Source: Fasciola hepatica (taxonomy: Eukaryota; Platyhelminthes; Trematoda; Plagiorchiida; Fasciolidae). Taken from it: DNA of 64,000 bases. The notes beneath the pieces were generated by a model. It was not told where the DNA came from, did not search any database, and saw only the letters and a list, made by a program, of their open reading frames with translations. The translations under genes were made by a program, and so were the position numbers. Of this stretch, positions 39,643 to 50,725 are shown piece after piece (the first letter of the stretch is position 1; every line of letters starts with the position of its first letter). The DNA lies in contig CANUEZ040000183.1 of assembly GCA_948099385.1 (NCBI GenBank), positions 496,001-560,000 of the forward strand, given 5' to 3'.

Positions 39643-41049
39643 GTAAGCTACCGGTAACATGATGTTTTGTCACCTTTTTTATGCCTCACTTCAGGTGATA
39701 CTCAACTTTCAAATCACCGATCGGTTAGCGTATGTTCACACTTCTACCCCATTGAGTATTCATAATATTAGTGAGCTCGTTCTTGCCTGGTTCACTGCCA
39801 CAAATAATCTGTTGCAACCTTTCGGGATTCAGAATTTTGACCTTTAAGATGAGAGTTGCTAGTGCTAAATAATAATACTTTTTAGATGTAGGTAGTAGCA
39901 GATTGGATTTATCTACTATTACTTTTCAAACAGAGTAAATTCCCAACTCATCATTGAAGGCAATGGGAGCATTGGACCACAGTTTCATTCTTGTTCGAAG
40001 TCATCAGCATTCACCTCCGGTCCAAGTCCCAGCGGGAGCTCAGTGGATGTGAGCTGCTGCTGATTTCTAACAAGAATACAACACGTTTACAGTTGTTTCC
40101 TGATTTCTACTGATGAGTCGAGCGTTGATACCGCATGATGAATCAATTAATATTTTCACGATAATGGAGTAGGTTTGGATTTCACTGACCTTGTTTTGAA
40201 CGGTGACTCTAAAGACGATAATAGTTTTGGCAAAAGGGCTCGAATAGAGTGATCGAGGAAATTCTAAAAAACACATGAAAAAACAGCAATTCACCCTATT
40301 GTCTCTGTGTAAAATTGTGTACAGTCTCCTCTGTGTTACGCATGCTTACAGACATGCCTCTGAGACAGACGTCTTGCAGTGAAATGAGGAAAAAGAAGCT
40401 TTTGCTGTTCAAGTTTAAGGGACCAGAGACACGCCACTGCAGGAGCACTTTATCAGGTGTTCTGAGGTTAGGAGTAAGGTGATGGAGGCCGTTCAGTCAA
40501 TGAAATAAGCGCTGAATCTAAACAGTTGAAGGGTCTGGGACAAGTGCACGCTCACTAATAGACCTCCTCTGTGTGCACTGTTCTCCGAGGCAGGTAGTGG
40601 TTGGAGTGTGAGATGAGTTTGTCAATCCATAACGATAATGTACGACAACCTTGACCAGTGGACTTGATCGAGTTTGAGGAGTGAGTCTTTCGGGCTGTGA
40701 TCCACGAGTTCAGTTCTCCGAATGGTTGGAGAAATTAGGTACCATAACTAGATGCCGCCGTCAGTGGCTTGGGAGAAATTTTTCCGTCCTAAAAATCTCT
40801 CATTATAACTGTCTTCTCTGGTTTTTTCTCCTTATGCTTATATTCATTTTAGACTCGACTAAATGATGCTGCCCGTTAGCAGTCAAAACCAGGGCACAGA
40901 GGGACAGAGTCAGTCGTTGAAAGAACTGAACTGAACTAATCTGAAAGTCAGCTGTGTCGGGGGCTGAAAATAACCATTTTCTCTAGATGGCCCTCTATGT
41001 TTCACCCGCTGTTAGCTATCATTTTTCCGGTCACGCGTTTCATTCATAG
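39643..41049 (+). other. Intron 11
   Basis: A 1.4-kb intron without recognised elements. Confidence 0.8.
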
Positions 41050-41309
41050 CAAGCCCCTCACCGCCGAAAGAAGTTCGTGCCATCCTGATGGTCAACGGAG
41101 AGCTCCGAGTCAGCTGGGCCATGCCGCCCGGTCTTATACAGACAGTTCAGCCGAACTCAGTCACATGGATTGGTGACCAATCAGATACTCCTTTTGCTTC
41201 CCATTTGGAAAGGATCGTATACCGCCGTTTCGCCGTATATGTGAGCCCGGACAAAGTGAAGAACTGGACCAGGCAACTTACTTCGGGGCCAGTTACGGAG
41301 TGGGTTGTG
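41050..41309 (+). CDS. LAR: LAR exon: FN3 repeat 7, first half
   Basis: Acceptor TTCATTCATAG at 41049; A|CA gives T, then SPSPPKEVRAILMVNGELRV and SWAMPPG with strand-B Trp; RIVYRRFAVYVSPDKVKNW is strand C-C'. Ends SGPVTEWVV at GTG|GTAAGT, phase 0. Sequon NWT. Using the next AG (41053) would break the frame. Confidence 0.93.
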
Positions 41310-41889
41310 GTAAGTTTACGGGTTGGGACGAAACTTACTACCCTGGGCAGCTCTTTCAAAAACATTTTAAGTTCAAACAGGCAATGCCTCCCAGATCCCC
41401 ACGTAGAATTTCAGAGCATTTTTAGGCGAATTTGTGGCCTGCTCATTTTGACAACTTTCTTTCCTACGTATGCACATAAGAAATGTCGGGATTTGAGAAG
41501 CTGGTCGCGGTTTTGCGAATGTTTTCGATATTCGGATGTTTTTATACTATATGACGAAGCATAGGTTGTGAAAGAGTTCCATAGTGATTACTTTTTTTCA
41601 GGCTGGCTCGTTCGCAATTATATTTGGATGACCTCAGTTAAAAAGGTAGAACTTCCGGCAGCTTTCGGAATTAGGGAAAAATATCAAGTATAAACATGCA
41701 GCAAAATTAAGGAAACGAAACTCAAGCAGATGGATTTTACAAATGCAACTCTCGTTACGAGCTATTTTACCTACCGATTAGCATAGCAGTGTTTTAATTT
41801 TTTCCCCAATAGTTTATTGTAGACTTCCTAGGTGGGTGAATTGGATGGTTCCTAATCAATGACATTCGGACGGAGATCGTGCGCAGATT

Positions 41890-41914
41890 GTGTGTGTGTG
41901 TGTGTGTGTGTGTG
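41890..41914. repeat. (GT)n microsatellite
   Basis: Twelve uninterrupted TG/GT units. Confidence 0.95.
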
Positions 41915-43077
41915 CTGAATGTATGCATAGTCTACCCGATGATTAAGTCAAATGCCCTGAAAACAAGAAAGTTACGCTACCTTGGTGACAATAGAGGGAT
42001 AACGCCCTTAAGGCCTATGGGGACGGTGTTTCTATGACAGATATTGTTCCAAGTCTTGGAGTAAGGAGGTACACAGTTTGTCGCACCGTCTATAAGAAAA
42101 CCTCCAGCAGAACATGATTTGGGAGGGGAAAAGTTAACATAGTTAACACGACGATGACGTTCACTCAGTAAAGACACTAAGAGAATGTCACAACAATCTT
42201 GCATTCATTAAGTTAGGTCTTCCGTGTTACATTAAATGCTCTTGTAAAGTCAATAGCAACAGTTTTCGGCCGGTGTAGCTCAAGAATTAGGCGCCTATTA
42301 AAATTTGGTCAGTATTGTGATAGTGAAAGAATTCACATCTTGTCACAAATAATTTTGCGATTGACCTAATTCGGAGATAAATGTATATAAACAGATGCCT
42401 CCCAAGAAATCATCTATCGGTGAAAATTTCAAAATAGACGCATCTAACAAAGTACGTGACCATAGCATCCAAAACACCTGATGGTTTAAAGTTTTATGAA
42501 GTTGTTCATTTTTTGTGGAGTAAATCAAAGACTCATGAACAAGTGCAAAATGGATTTTCCTCACGAAAATAACGCTGCTGAAACAGGAGGCTAATTATAC
42601 TATCTCCCAGGAGCGGAACTTTTTTATAGTCATGAACACGTGTTATTTGCTACTCGTTTTTATAATTATGAAGCTATGGGAACATCTAACTTACAGATTT
42701 CATAGTCCGTTCCTTAAAGCCCTCATTTTAGTATGATTCAGAATAATTTCCCCGTGTTGAAGAAGGATTCTACTGAACTTTCTTCACAATGAACGCTGAA
42801 GAAGAAGGAAGCAAGAAACGTGACAAAGCACCAAGTATTCAGTATTATAGAAATAAAAGTGATACTCAAAAAATGGTTCAAAAAATCCCTTTTCTCGACT
42901 TCTCTCAAACACCATTCTTTTTCTGACCATACGCATTTTTATCCAGTTCAACTTCGTCTCAAAAGCTCTCTCTCTATCTAATAAGGCTTTTTCTAGCCTT
43001 TCCTGGTCCTCGTACGTATCATATTTTGGATAATGGAAAATTTACTTGATTTCTTCTCATCCAAGGGCCCAAAGTCT

Positions 43078-43118
43078 CCAGCAGGAATCGAACCGGCGAC
43101 AGTCCGCTCAGCGGAACT
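43078..43118 (-). mobile_element. tRNA-like SINE head (minus strand)
   Basis: Minus strand has CCGCTGAGCGGACTGTCGCC then B box GGTTCGATTCC (43094-43084). There is no AAAACCAG motif at the expected 139-nt spacing, so it is a truncated copy or another family. Confidence 0.45.
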
Positions 43119-43282
43119 AACGAATGCTAAAAATGCTAGTTAAGGTTTCAGTAGAACATTATATGAGTATTTTTTATTCACGTGCCGAGCGCAAAACCAA
43201 TTTTCCTTTCCACATCAGATGTTTCTTCAAACCCGTCAACCTTGTTTTACTATATAGGGCCAAATTCGTCCTACACTTTATT

Positions 43283-43670
43283 GTTACAACCACGTTTTGG
43301 ATGGAGTGTTGCCCTCATCTTCATCATCCCTTCTCAGCCGGGTTCAAAATAAAGTCAAACATTGGATCAGCGACCCAGTTTTAACATCCAATCTGCGATC
43401 GCTCACTCATTGCCTGGCGATTGCTCTATTGTCCCTATTCTACCACCATGACCTTTATATTTGTTCCTCCAAGCTTGCCTCGGCTGTTCCTATTCCTATT
43501 ACCTTTCATTGCTGGTCCCGAACACAGGTAACCAGGTATCCGTGCCAGGTTTCTGTGCCCAGATGGAGAGTCTCCATCTTCCTGTCTTCCTTCTTTTACG
43601 GGACTGCTAACTTACGAAACTCCACTCTCTCTTTCTTTACCCACCTTCGTCTTTCCTCTTTTCAATAACA
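43283..43670 (+). mobile_element. LINE polyprotein C-terminal fragment (plus strand)
   Basis: An open frame reads YNHVLDGVLPSSSSSLLSRV then QNKVKHWISDPVLTSNLRSL, LFYHHDLYICSSKLASAVP, and near the end VSVPRWRVSIFLSSFFYGTA NLRNSTLS. This series (L-L-x-R-V-Q, L-T-S-x-L-x-x-L-x-H, C-S-S-x-L, S-F-F..T..L-x-N-S) is the conserved C-terminus after RT in many Jockey/CR1-type elements. It is 5'-truncated and a different element from the intron-6 LINE. Confidence 0.75.
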
Positions 43671-44939
43671 GGAATAACAAGCTGGCGTTGACGCGGATCT
43701 TCTCTCCGAACTTCTTTAACAATATGTTCTCTAGCCATGGGGTCAAAACCCTTTGCTGTGAATCCCTACGTGTATGGTAAAATAAACAGACTATCAACGG
43801 AAGCACAACACTTTTCGTTGTGTTCGAGTGCAATTAGTGTTTACTTATACCTATGGTTTTACTAGAACTCTACTTAAAGATGATTTTTTGAACGCGGCGG
43901 GTAACATACGTTGCTATAAATGAAAGATAGTAAAGACAAACCTGTTCACCTTCGTGAACATTGCTCATGCAGTGGTAATTGTGGATAACGGTACAACATC
44001 TGTTCTGATGTTCAAAAAGATATTTAGGAAATCGAAAAATTACCGTGTCAGGCGAAATAGGACAAGACTTCAACACAGCATGGTTTTCTTTCTTCACACT
44101 TTTTAGTTAGCCAAGTTAGATTTCACCATCCAAGATTGGAGCCGTAGCATAAACCAATCATGCATTGGAATCCCAGTACGCTGAATGTATCACATGTGTT
44201 ACGCAGAAGAAACGCGGTGATTTTTTTTGCCTGCTGGCAGACAAAATCGTCAGGTTTAAGGTCAACCTAAAAAATAAGCCTAGAAGATGAACGAAAGCAC
44301 CACTGACGCTGGTTATCCACGCATAATTTAACTCGATGATTGTTTTATTCGTAATGGGTAGCCTGTGGCGCTTTGTTGACGCTTTGTTTAACAGTGGCGA
44401 GCCTTTGTACGGGTATATTTATTTCGGAATCATTTGCAAATCTATACTTTAAAACTATACCCACGCATACAAAGTGATAGTCAGAATCATTCCATTGCGC
44501 TCTTAACCATGCAACGACATCATGTTATTACTGGCTTGTCCTACACAAGAGTGGAAATGGGGAAGGATGCCATGGGCTAGGTTAACAATGAGGCTTACCA
44601 GGTTTTGTTGTTTATATCAGCTTCCTACCGGATACAGGTTATACTGTCATCAGAAAGTATATTTTTCAGCTAGCCCGTGACAAATTCGCTAGAAGAGGGT
44701 GGCTCGTTTATAGCCAGGTGGCTTAACACACAAAAACCGGACTAGAAAGCCCACTTTCGATGTGCCTGGAATAACTGGATTCGACTCCCGAGTTTCGATA
44801 AACTGAAGTTCTTGGAAAATCCGTGGAATTTATCCGCGGCACATGGATTTTCCATTACCTGTATTATTCCGGCTTGCAATTTCATTCATGAGCACATCAA
44901 AATGTCCTCTAGATCTCGTTCAGCCAAATATAGTTCATC

Positions 44940-45150
44940 CTATTGGCTAGTGGCTGGCCGAGCTAGTTCAGTGAATAAAACCAGAATAGTTACTGTGTAT
45001 CGTTGGAATAACTGTCGCGCATCATCTGATATCCACTTGTGTCAGTCACGCCCGATCGTTGTACCTTAACAGCTCAGCTGTTGGATCAACTGGCGGGAGA
45101 GCGGAACATCACCGGTTCGATTCCGGCTCATGGTAAGCACTGTAGGATGC
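44940..45150 (+). mobile_element. tRNA-derived SINE, copy C
   Basis: Plus-strand GCTGGCCGAGCTAGTTCAGT, then AAAACCAGAAT (44977-44987), TTACTGTGTATCG, ATCCACTT, then A-box-like TTAACAGCTCAGCTGTTGG and B box GGTTCGATTCC (45114-45124), followed by ATGCGAAAAATCCAAGTC, which recurs downstream of the B box in copy A. Motif-to-B-box spacing is 137 nt against 139 in copies A and B. Confidence 0.72.
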
Positions 45151-45776
45151 GAAAAATCCAAGTCACTTTTCCATAATGTAAAGTATTGGTAAAAGTCTTC
45201 TGAATTATTTACCAGTAACCTGAATACGATGCGAAAGCCTAGTGTTCGTGTTTGCTCCGAACGATTTCACCATTCAGCTAAGCCGGATGTCGGTTATCAC
45301 AATTCCTCCGGGATAAAGATCTGACCATACCGAAAGTAAATGTAGTTTCACAAAACAGAACGAATGGGTTTGCACAGAAAAAGGCTGGATAGTCTGATTT
45401 GGTACGAAGCATCAGTGACGCGTGTCAAGACCGTGTGGGTCACCACGGAGGGAAGTATATGTTCATACATCGGTGAACAATAGAGGGTTTCGTTCGATGT
45501 CGCATAGGTTTAGTCAAGGTTCATTTCTTACCAGGGTTACTCTAAGCTCTTCATACTATCCCAGATGTCACGCCGCAGTACAACAAATAAAATGATTTTT
45601 CATCAGCAGTGCTCCTGAATAGACACCGTTACCGGGCACTAGCGATAGAGTTTGAAAGACACTATCTCACAGTGCTATAGTACATTGGGGCCGAAAACGT
45701 TTAACTCAAAAGTGAAAAGTATCAGTGTCGACGACAGCAGAAATACCCGCTCACTTGCCATATTCTGGCATTTGTT

Positions 45777-45778
<2 letters not shown>

Positions 45779-45820
<42 letters not shown>
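45779..45820. repeat. (AT)n microsatellite, 21 units
   Basis: Uninterrupted AT dinucleotides. Confidence 0.97.
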
Positions 45821-45822
<2 letters not shown>

Positions 45823-46704
45823 TGCGGACGCACGCGAATAGACAAAGCAAGAGTCCGGGCACTACGGTCATTTGATCTGATAAGGCTCTAGCGGAGAAAC
45901 CTTCCTTGTTTTTCGAATGTGGTATATGATGGAGGCATGCGTACACCACACACTCATGACTCCTGCCTCCAGATGAGAGCACAAAAGTGAGAGATACGAG
46001 GTGGAGTTGTTTGCTCAAGCGTCCATATCGGTTCCAACGGTTACCGTATGACTGACTGACTGATGATTCTGTTTATTGTGCATATCGAACGAATCCAGTG
46101 GACCGTATCAGGAGGCAACTGATCTGTCTATTCGAGACGGGGCAAAATCCGCTGATACATCTGGTACGAACGAGGATACGTGGTTCAGTGTTTACTCTTC
46201 AACAAGCACAAACAGCACAAATAAGCATATAAAATCACCACCCCTCTCTGTCACATTTGATACAACCGTCATCATGATGCGGAAGCTGGAGTAGACTGGG
46301 CTGTCTTCGAATTGACGGATGTAAGAGAATATGAGGAGGACATTTATTTATTGCCTACATGTGTCGAGCAGGTTGCAATAGACGGGTGAACGAGCGGCCG
46401 AGTTAGTAGGGGAGTATTAGGTAGCTCATGTTGTCAATCAAATAATCAAAGAAGGAAGTTCTATACGCTCAAATAAATACCAAAGGAATCATATACTAAC
46501 CAAAAGGGTCTTATCCCTCAGAAAATCTCGGAAGTTTACTGGTTCTTTTACCTGACTATTTTGAAAACAGTGTTTATTCAAAGTGGGATAGTCTGAATAT
46601 CTCAATTAAATAATTGTTAACACTGGTATTTCTGGTCACTTATTTGAAACAAATGGGTTTATTTTTGAATTTTGTGGCTGATACGAGCGAGAATGAATAA
46701 ATAA

Positions 46705-46731
46705 GTGTGTGCGTGCGTGCGTGCGTGCGTC
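46705..46731. repeat. (TGCG)n short repeat
   Basis: Reads GTGTGTGCGTGCGTGCGTGCGTGCGTC. Confidence 0.9.
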
Positions 46732-48155
46732 TTCATATTCCATGAGTCAGTGAGAAATAATTAAACGCCACTTATCCGGGCCGTTGATGGAGTCACTTAA
46801 TGCAAATACCATTTATAGATCTCGGTTAGCCAAATTTCTCAAAATCAAAATAACATCTCATAACGGTCCGCAATCAGAGTGATTTGGTACTGTTGTCTGT
46901 GGTGAAGTAATAGTGCTTTTGCTGGCATCGGTTTAGGGCACTACGGAGTATCTTCACTAAAAATACCATATGCTTTGTAAAAATGATTAAACAGAAAACT
47001 TTCGAGAAAGGTGAACTTTTTTCTCCCTGTTGTTTACTGTGTGCCAGTTTTACACCTGGTTACAAGCGACTCATTTTGAAGAATATTGTTTGCTTTGGTG
47101 CTCCGGCCCCCAGTAAAGGTTGCCTCACATTTGTAGGCAAGTGAGCAGGTCAATGAGAGGCAAAGACTTCGAAAGTTCAATCTGCTGTTGCCAGGATTAA
47201 ATTTACAGGAACTGCTAGCCCCTGTGAATCACTGTTCGGTCGCAGACAAGAAATAAGTCAACACACTTAAGTGCTTATCTACTTAATTAGCCACATAAAA
47301 ACCGGGACTTATTAAGTTCATAAATACTTCAACATCCATACCGATAAATGCGCACATACAAATAAAGGCGAGATTCCGCGGGAAGAAAATTACTTGAATA
47401 GCAACCTTTACTCCTCATTGCTCTACGAGCAAGAATACCATGCGAATTTCGAACACACCACGTTTTTACTGGTTAACTTAGATTGCTTCTGAAACGCCAA
47501 ATATGATAGGTTAGATGGTCAGTGTCCGGGTAAAACTGGGACCAACAGTTGCTTGAAAGAATGCTCTCTGCTGGCTCTCCACTCTCCTACGCTGAACTAA
47601 GAGTACTCCGATGTGTGCAACTAGCATCCTGTTTTTTGCACTACTAAACGGAAATAAACTGGCATCGAATGAACAAATATTTTCTTGTCGATCAAACTTC
47701 ACTGCTGTCTGTCACATTCCACATTGATAGACTGCTTACCGTGGACTTCCCTACATCATAAGATGGTTACATATCAAATGAAAAATAATACATGAAGACA
47801 ATTGTTGTCATGGGAACGGAGGAAGAATTACCCCAAAGTGGGACGACAGCAAAGTGAAAATCCAAGTGTTTATTTTCATCGGCACGGCTGCAACACTAAC
47901 ACTACTATCGGGTTTAAACGTGCAAATTTAATCCAAAACCAGCAAGGGTGTCAACGTGATTCGTCAGTTTGGACTCAAATTATGTTGGCATGGCCATAGT
48001 ATTAAGAGTCTTCCGGGACTGAAAATGAGACGAGAAGAAATAGAAGGGATATAGAAATCATTGGAGTTAACACCAGACAGTAAACTGGAATGTAGGACGA
48101 AATTAAAAATATAAGTATAATACCATATCCAAATCGGAACGATGAGGAAATTGTG

Positions 48156-48158
<3 letters not shown>

Positions 48159-48241
<83 letters not shown>
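48159..48241. repeat. (TA)n microsatellite, about 41 units
   Basis: Uninterrupted AT/TA tract that ends exactly where the Penelope-like reading frame begins. Confidence 0.97.
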
Positions 48242-48243
<2 letters not shown>

Positions 48244-48960
48244 GCATACTGAACCTCCAAAGCAACCACCCAACATGTCACTTGAAGAGCTATGTGCGTA
48301 CCCTATTCCACCGGGCCGACACATACTGCAGCACACCCGAACTCCGAAAAAAGGAACTGATCAGGCTTTTCAAGTTGTTCATGGCAAACGGCTACTCAAA
48401 AAGCTTCGTAAACTCTTGCATCCGAAATAACAAAAAAAGCTGAAAGAAAAGTAGCCCAGAAAGCATGGTCGTGCTACCATACATACGAGGAGCATCAGAG
48501 GCAGTAGATCGTATGCTAAAATCGTTGGGCATCAAAGTTGCCCACAAACCCGTCAGCACCCTGCGGACCACCTTATTCAACGGAAAAGACCGTGTGGACC
48601 AGCACGATCAATCAGGAGTGGTCTACGCTATCCCAGGCATAGGATGTGATAAGGAATACATAAGCGAGACAGATAAACAACTACGGCGCAGAGACAGGTC
48701 ACGAGGTCAAAATCGATAGCGCAAGGGTAGCCCGAGCAAAGAAGAAGGGGGAGCGCCTGGTCCTCGAAGCCCTCCATTCGATCAACTCGTTCAACCGACA
48801 CGTCGAGGTTGATAGGCATTACGTCACCCTGTCAAAACCTATGGCGAAAAACCGTAAACGGACAGACGAGCAACGCACCAAAAACCAGCCGTCCCATTCA
48901 CACACTCATTCACTCACGTTTGACAACGAGTCCTAGTTTGGATCGAAACGTCACAATAAA
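48241..48960 (+). mobile_element. Penelope-like element fragment, 3' part
   Basis: Plus strand: RILNLQSNHPTCHLKSYVRT and LFHRADTYC (RT thumb H-P...K-S-x-V-R-T motif), LIRLFKLFMANGYSKSFVNS (N-G-Y motif), then after a stop/frameshift VVLPYIRGASEAVDRMLKSL and GIKVAHKPVSTLRTTLF, then the GIY-YIG core GVVYAIPGIGC and EYISETDKQLRRR (YIG altered to YIS). A further shift gives KVKIDSARVARAKKKGERLV, LEALHSINSFNRHVEVDRHY. 5'-truncated at the same RT region as the intron-7 copies. Confidence 0.83.
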
Positions 48961-48996
48961 CGTTTTACAACTCAGCGTACGCCTTGACTTCTCTAT

Positions 48997-49021
48997 AATA
49001 TATATAATATATATATATATA
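48997..49021. repeat. AT-rich short repeat
   Basis: TATAATATATATAATATATATATATATAA about 40 bp after the Penelope fragment. Confidence 0.85.
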
Positions 49022-49395
49022 AGCAATGAAAGTCCGTTTAGGCAATTTACCCTACTGTATCATTTTCCCAGCCTATTGTTGGTAGCCTAATGAGATGTCA
49101 AACGCATCATGATCTGTCAGGCTGCTCAGGCCATATGATATTATTTAGTTCCCAGCCCATCCATTCCCCTCCTAGTTTATCAGTTTTCCAACCTTAGCTT
49201 GTGAAATCTATACAGGACCATGTGGATAAAGCATTTCCTTCTGCTACCAATATCTTGGTTTACGAGTGTAAAGTCATGCATTGAAAGTAGGGGCCTCTAA
49301 CTGCAGCCGCAGTGGTAAAACATAGATTTTTGAAAATCTGAACATTTCAATGCAATGCCATACTGTATCTCATTTGGTTGCCCTACTTTCTCCAG

Positions 49396-49644
49396 TCAAA
49401 TTGTGATCCCCGTCACGATTATGTAGTTCGCGTGAGTGCCGTTGATCGGCTGGAACAGGAAGGCACATGGTCCACGGCTATACGCGCTGAACGCATCTCC
49501 GCGGGTAGCGAGATCGCAGTACATAACTTAACCTGCTCGCTGTTCTACACTGAGCAAACAGGTCGGTGGAACGCCGAGCTCTCCTGGGCTACACCATCAA
49601 GGCTGTTACGCGGCATGCATCTAGGTCGGTTGCTACATTATAGG
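49396..49644 (+). CDS. LAR: LAR exon: FN3 repeat 7 end and repeat 8 start
   Basis: Acceptor CTACTTTCTCCAG at 49395, phase 0. The first part SNCDPRHDYVVRVSAVDRLE and TWSTAIRAERIS gives the F-G strands of repeat 7. Without an intron it continues into repeat 8: EIAVHNLTCSLFY and ELSWATPSRLLRG with strand-B Trp, ending LGRLLHYR at AGG|GTAAGT, phase 0. It is the only exon that spans an FN3 domain boundary. Sequon NLT. Confidence 0.92.
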
Positions 49645-50042
49645 GTAAGTTCTTACAACATTTCTGTGTTTTTGCTCTTTTTCAGGACTCGTTGTGATAA
49701 CTGGTCGATCAGCCAGATTATCGTTTGCCAGCTGATGCTTTCTTACCGTGGCAATCCTACTTTCGTTCCGATCATTCAGAATGGTTTTCGCATGTGAACT
49801 AGCCCCAAGATATCAATAAATTTGCGTTTATCTGATTCGTTTTTCACTTAATCAGAGCAGAAGCCAGCCTCAAAATGGAAAATCCGCAATTCAGTCGTGA
49901 ATCTCCTTCTTTTTTGTTGTTGTAAGTGGATAAATAAATTAATGAAAATTTATTATGCGCACCAGTCATGTGCAGAACCTTAGTGAGGACACTAGCAAAA
50001 TAGCTGTGGAAAGGTAGTAATATGTCGAAGTAATAATAGATC

Positions 50043-50725
50043 TTACACTTTATCTCTAACCAAATTAATAAGCACACTGATCAGAAAGTTCTCCAGCTTG
50101 TTTGTGGGAAAACCCCGGCTGATCTTTCCCACGAACTTCAACCAAAAGCCACAATTATCTAGACAAAACCCATAGTTTCTTAGCCAAGATTCACAGTATT
50201 TTAGTCTTGACGCAATACTTTTATCCATGCCACTGCAAGCTAGTCTGATTAAAGGTATCGGAATAATATGATGTCAAGAAATGTCGAGGTAATTTATATT
50301 TTTGCAAAGATTGTTGTTACAAAGCTGGCTGCGTAAGTGAGAACGTATGGTGGTCGTACTCTGCGTAGATGACCGTAGCAACGGTATCAAATGTTGTACT
50401 GCACATTGATTGGGGAAGGTTTCAACAAAACTCCCGCATCCTACAACCATCCAGCAAACCAGTATGACTGTTGCACTTTCAGAGAAACAGTTTTGTAGTT
50501 TACTAAGAAATCCCAAACAAAATGAAATGATGAAAATCGCACCTGTTTAAACTTACTGAATACCTCATCCAGCGGTTCAAAATGGGGCTGAATAATAGGA
50601 GAAACAAAAAAATGTTTGGTGTGTAGTCGTGTTAAAGAACTGTGAGTGGTGGCCCAAGCATTATTGGTGCCTGCTAAAGAATTGCGGATTCTGGTTAAAG
50701 CTTTCTGGGAAAAGGTGTAGTCCAT
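50043..50725 (-). other. Antisense exon-like ORF cluster, unassigned
   Basis: Three minus-strand segments read like protein. One is MDYTFSQKALTRIRNS through FEPLDEVFSKFKQ, ending at AAACAG|GTGCGA (donor-like, near 50548). The second is ATVILVCWMVVGCGSFVE through RSQLCNNNLCKNINYLDIS. The third is MDKSIASRLKYCESWLRNYG through NKLENFLISVLINLVRDKV. They are separated by shifts or stops. They could be a nested antisense gene, a processed gene fragment or chance. No family recognised. Confidence 0.28.

Larger units (their letters stand above)
41310..49395 (+). other. Intron 12
   Basis: The largest intron in the window (8.1 kb). It holds a (GT)n tract (41890), a LINE tail (43290-43670), tRNA-like SINE pieces (43078, 44940-45150), AT tracts (45779, 48159, 48997), a TGCG repeat (46705) and a Penelope-like fragment (48241-48960). 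The other stretches show nothing recognisable. Confidence 0.8.
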
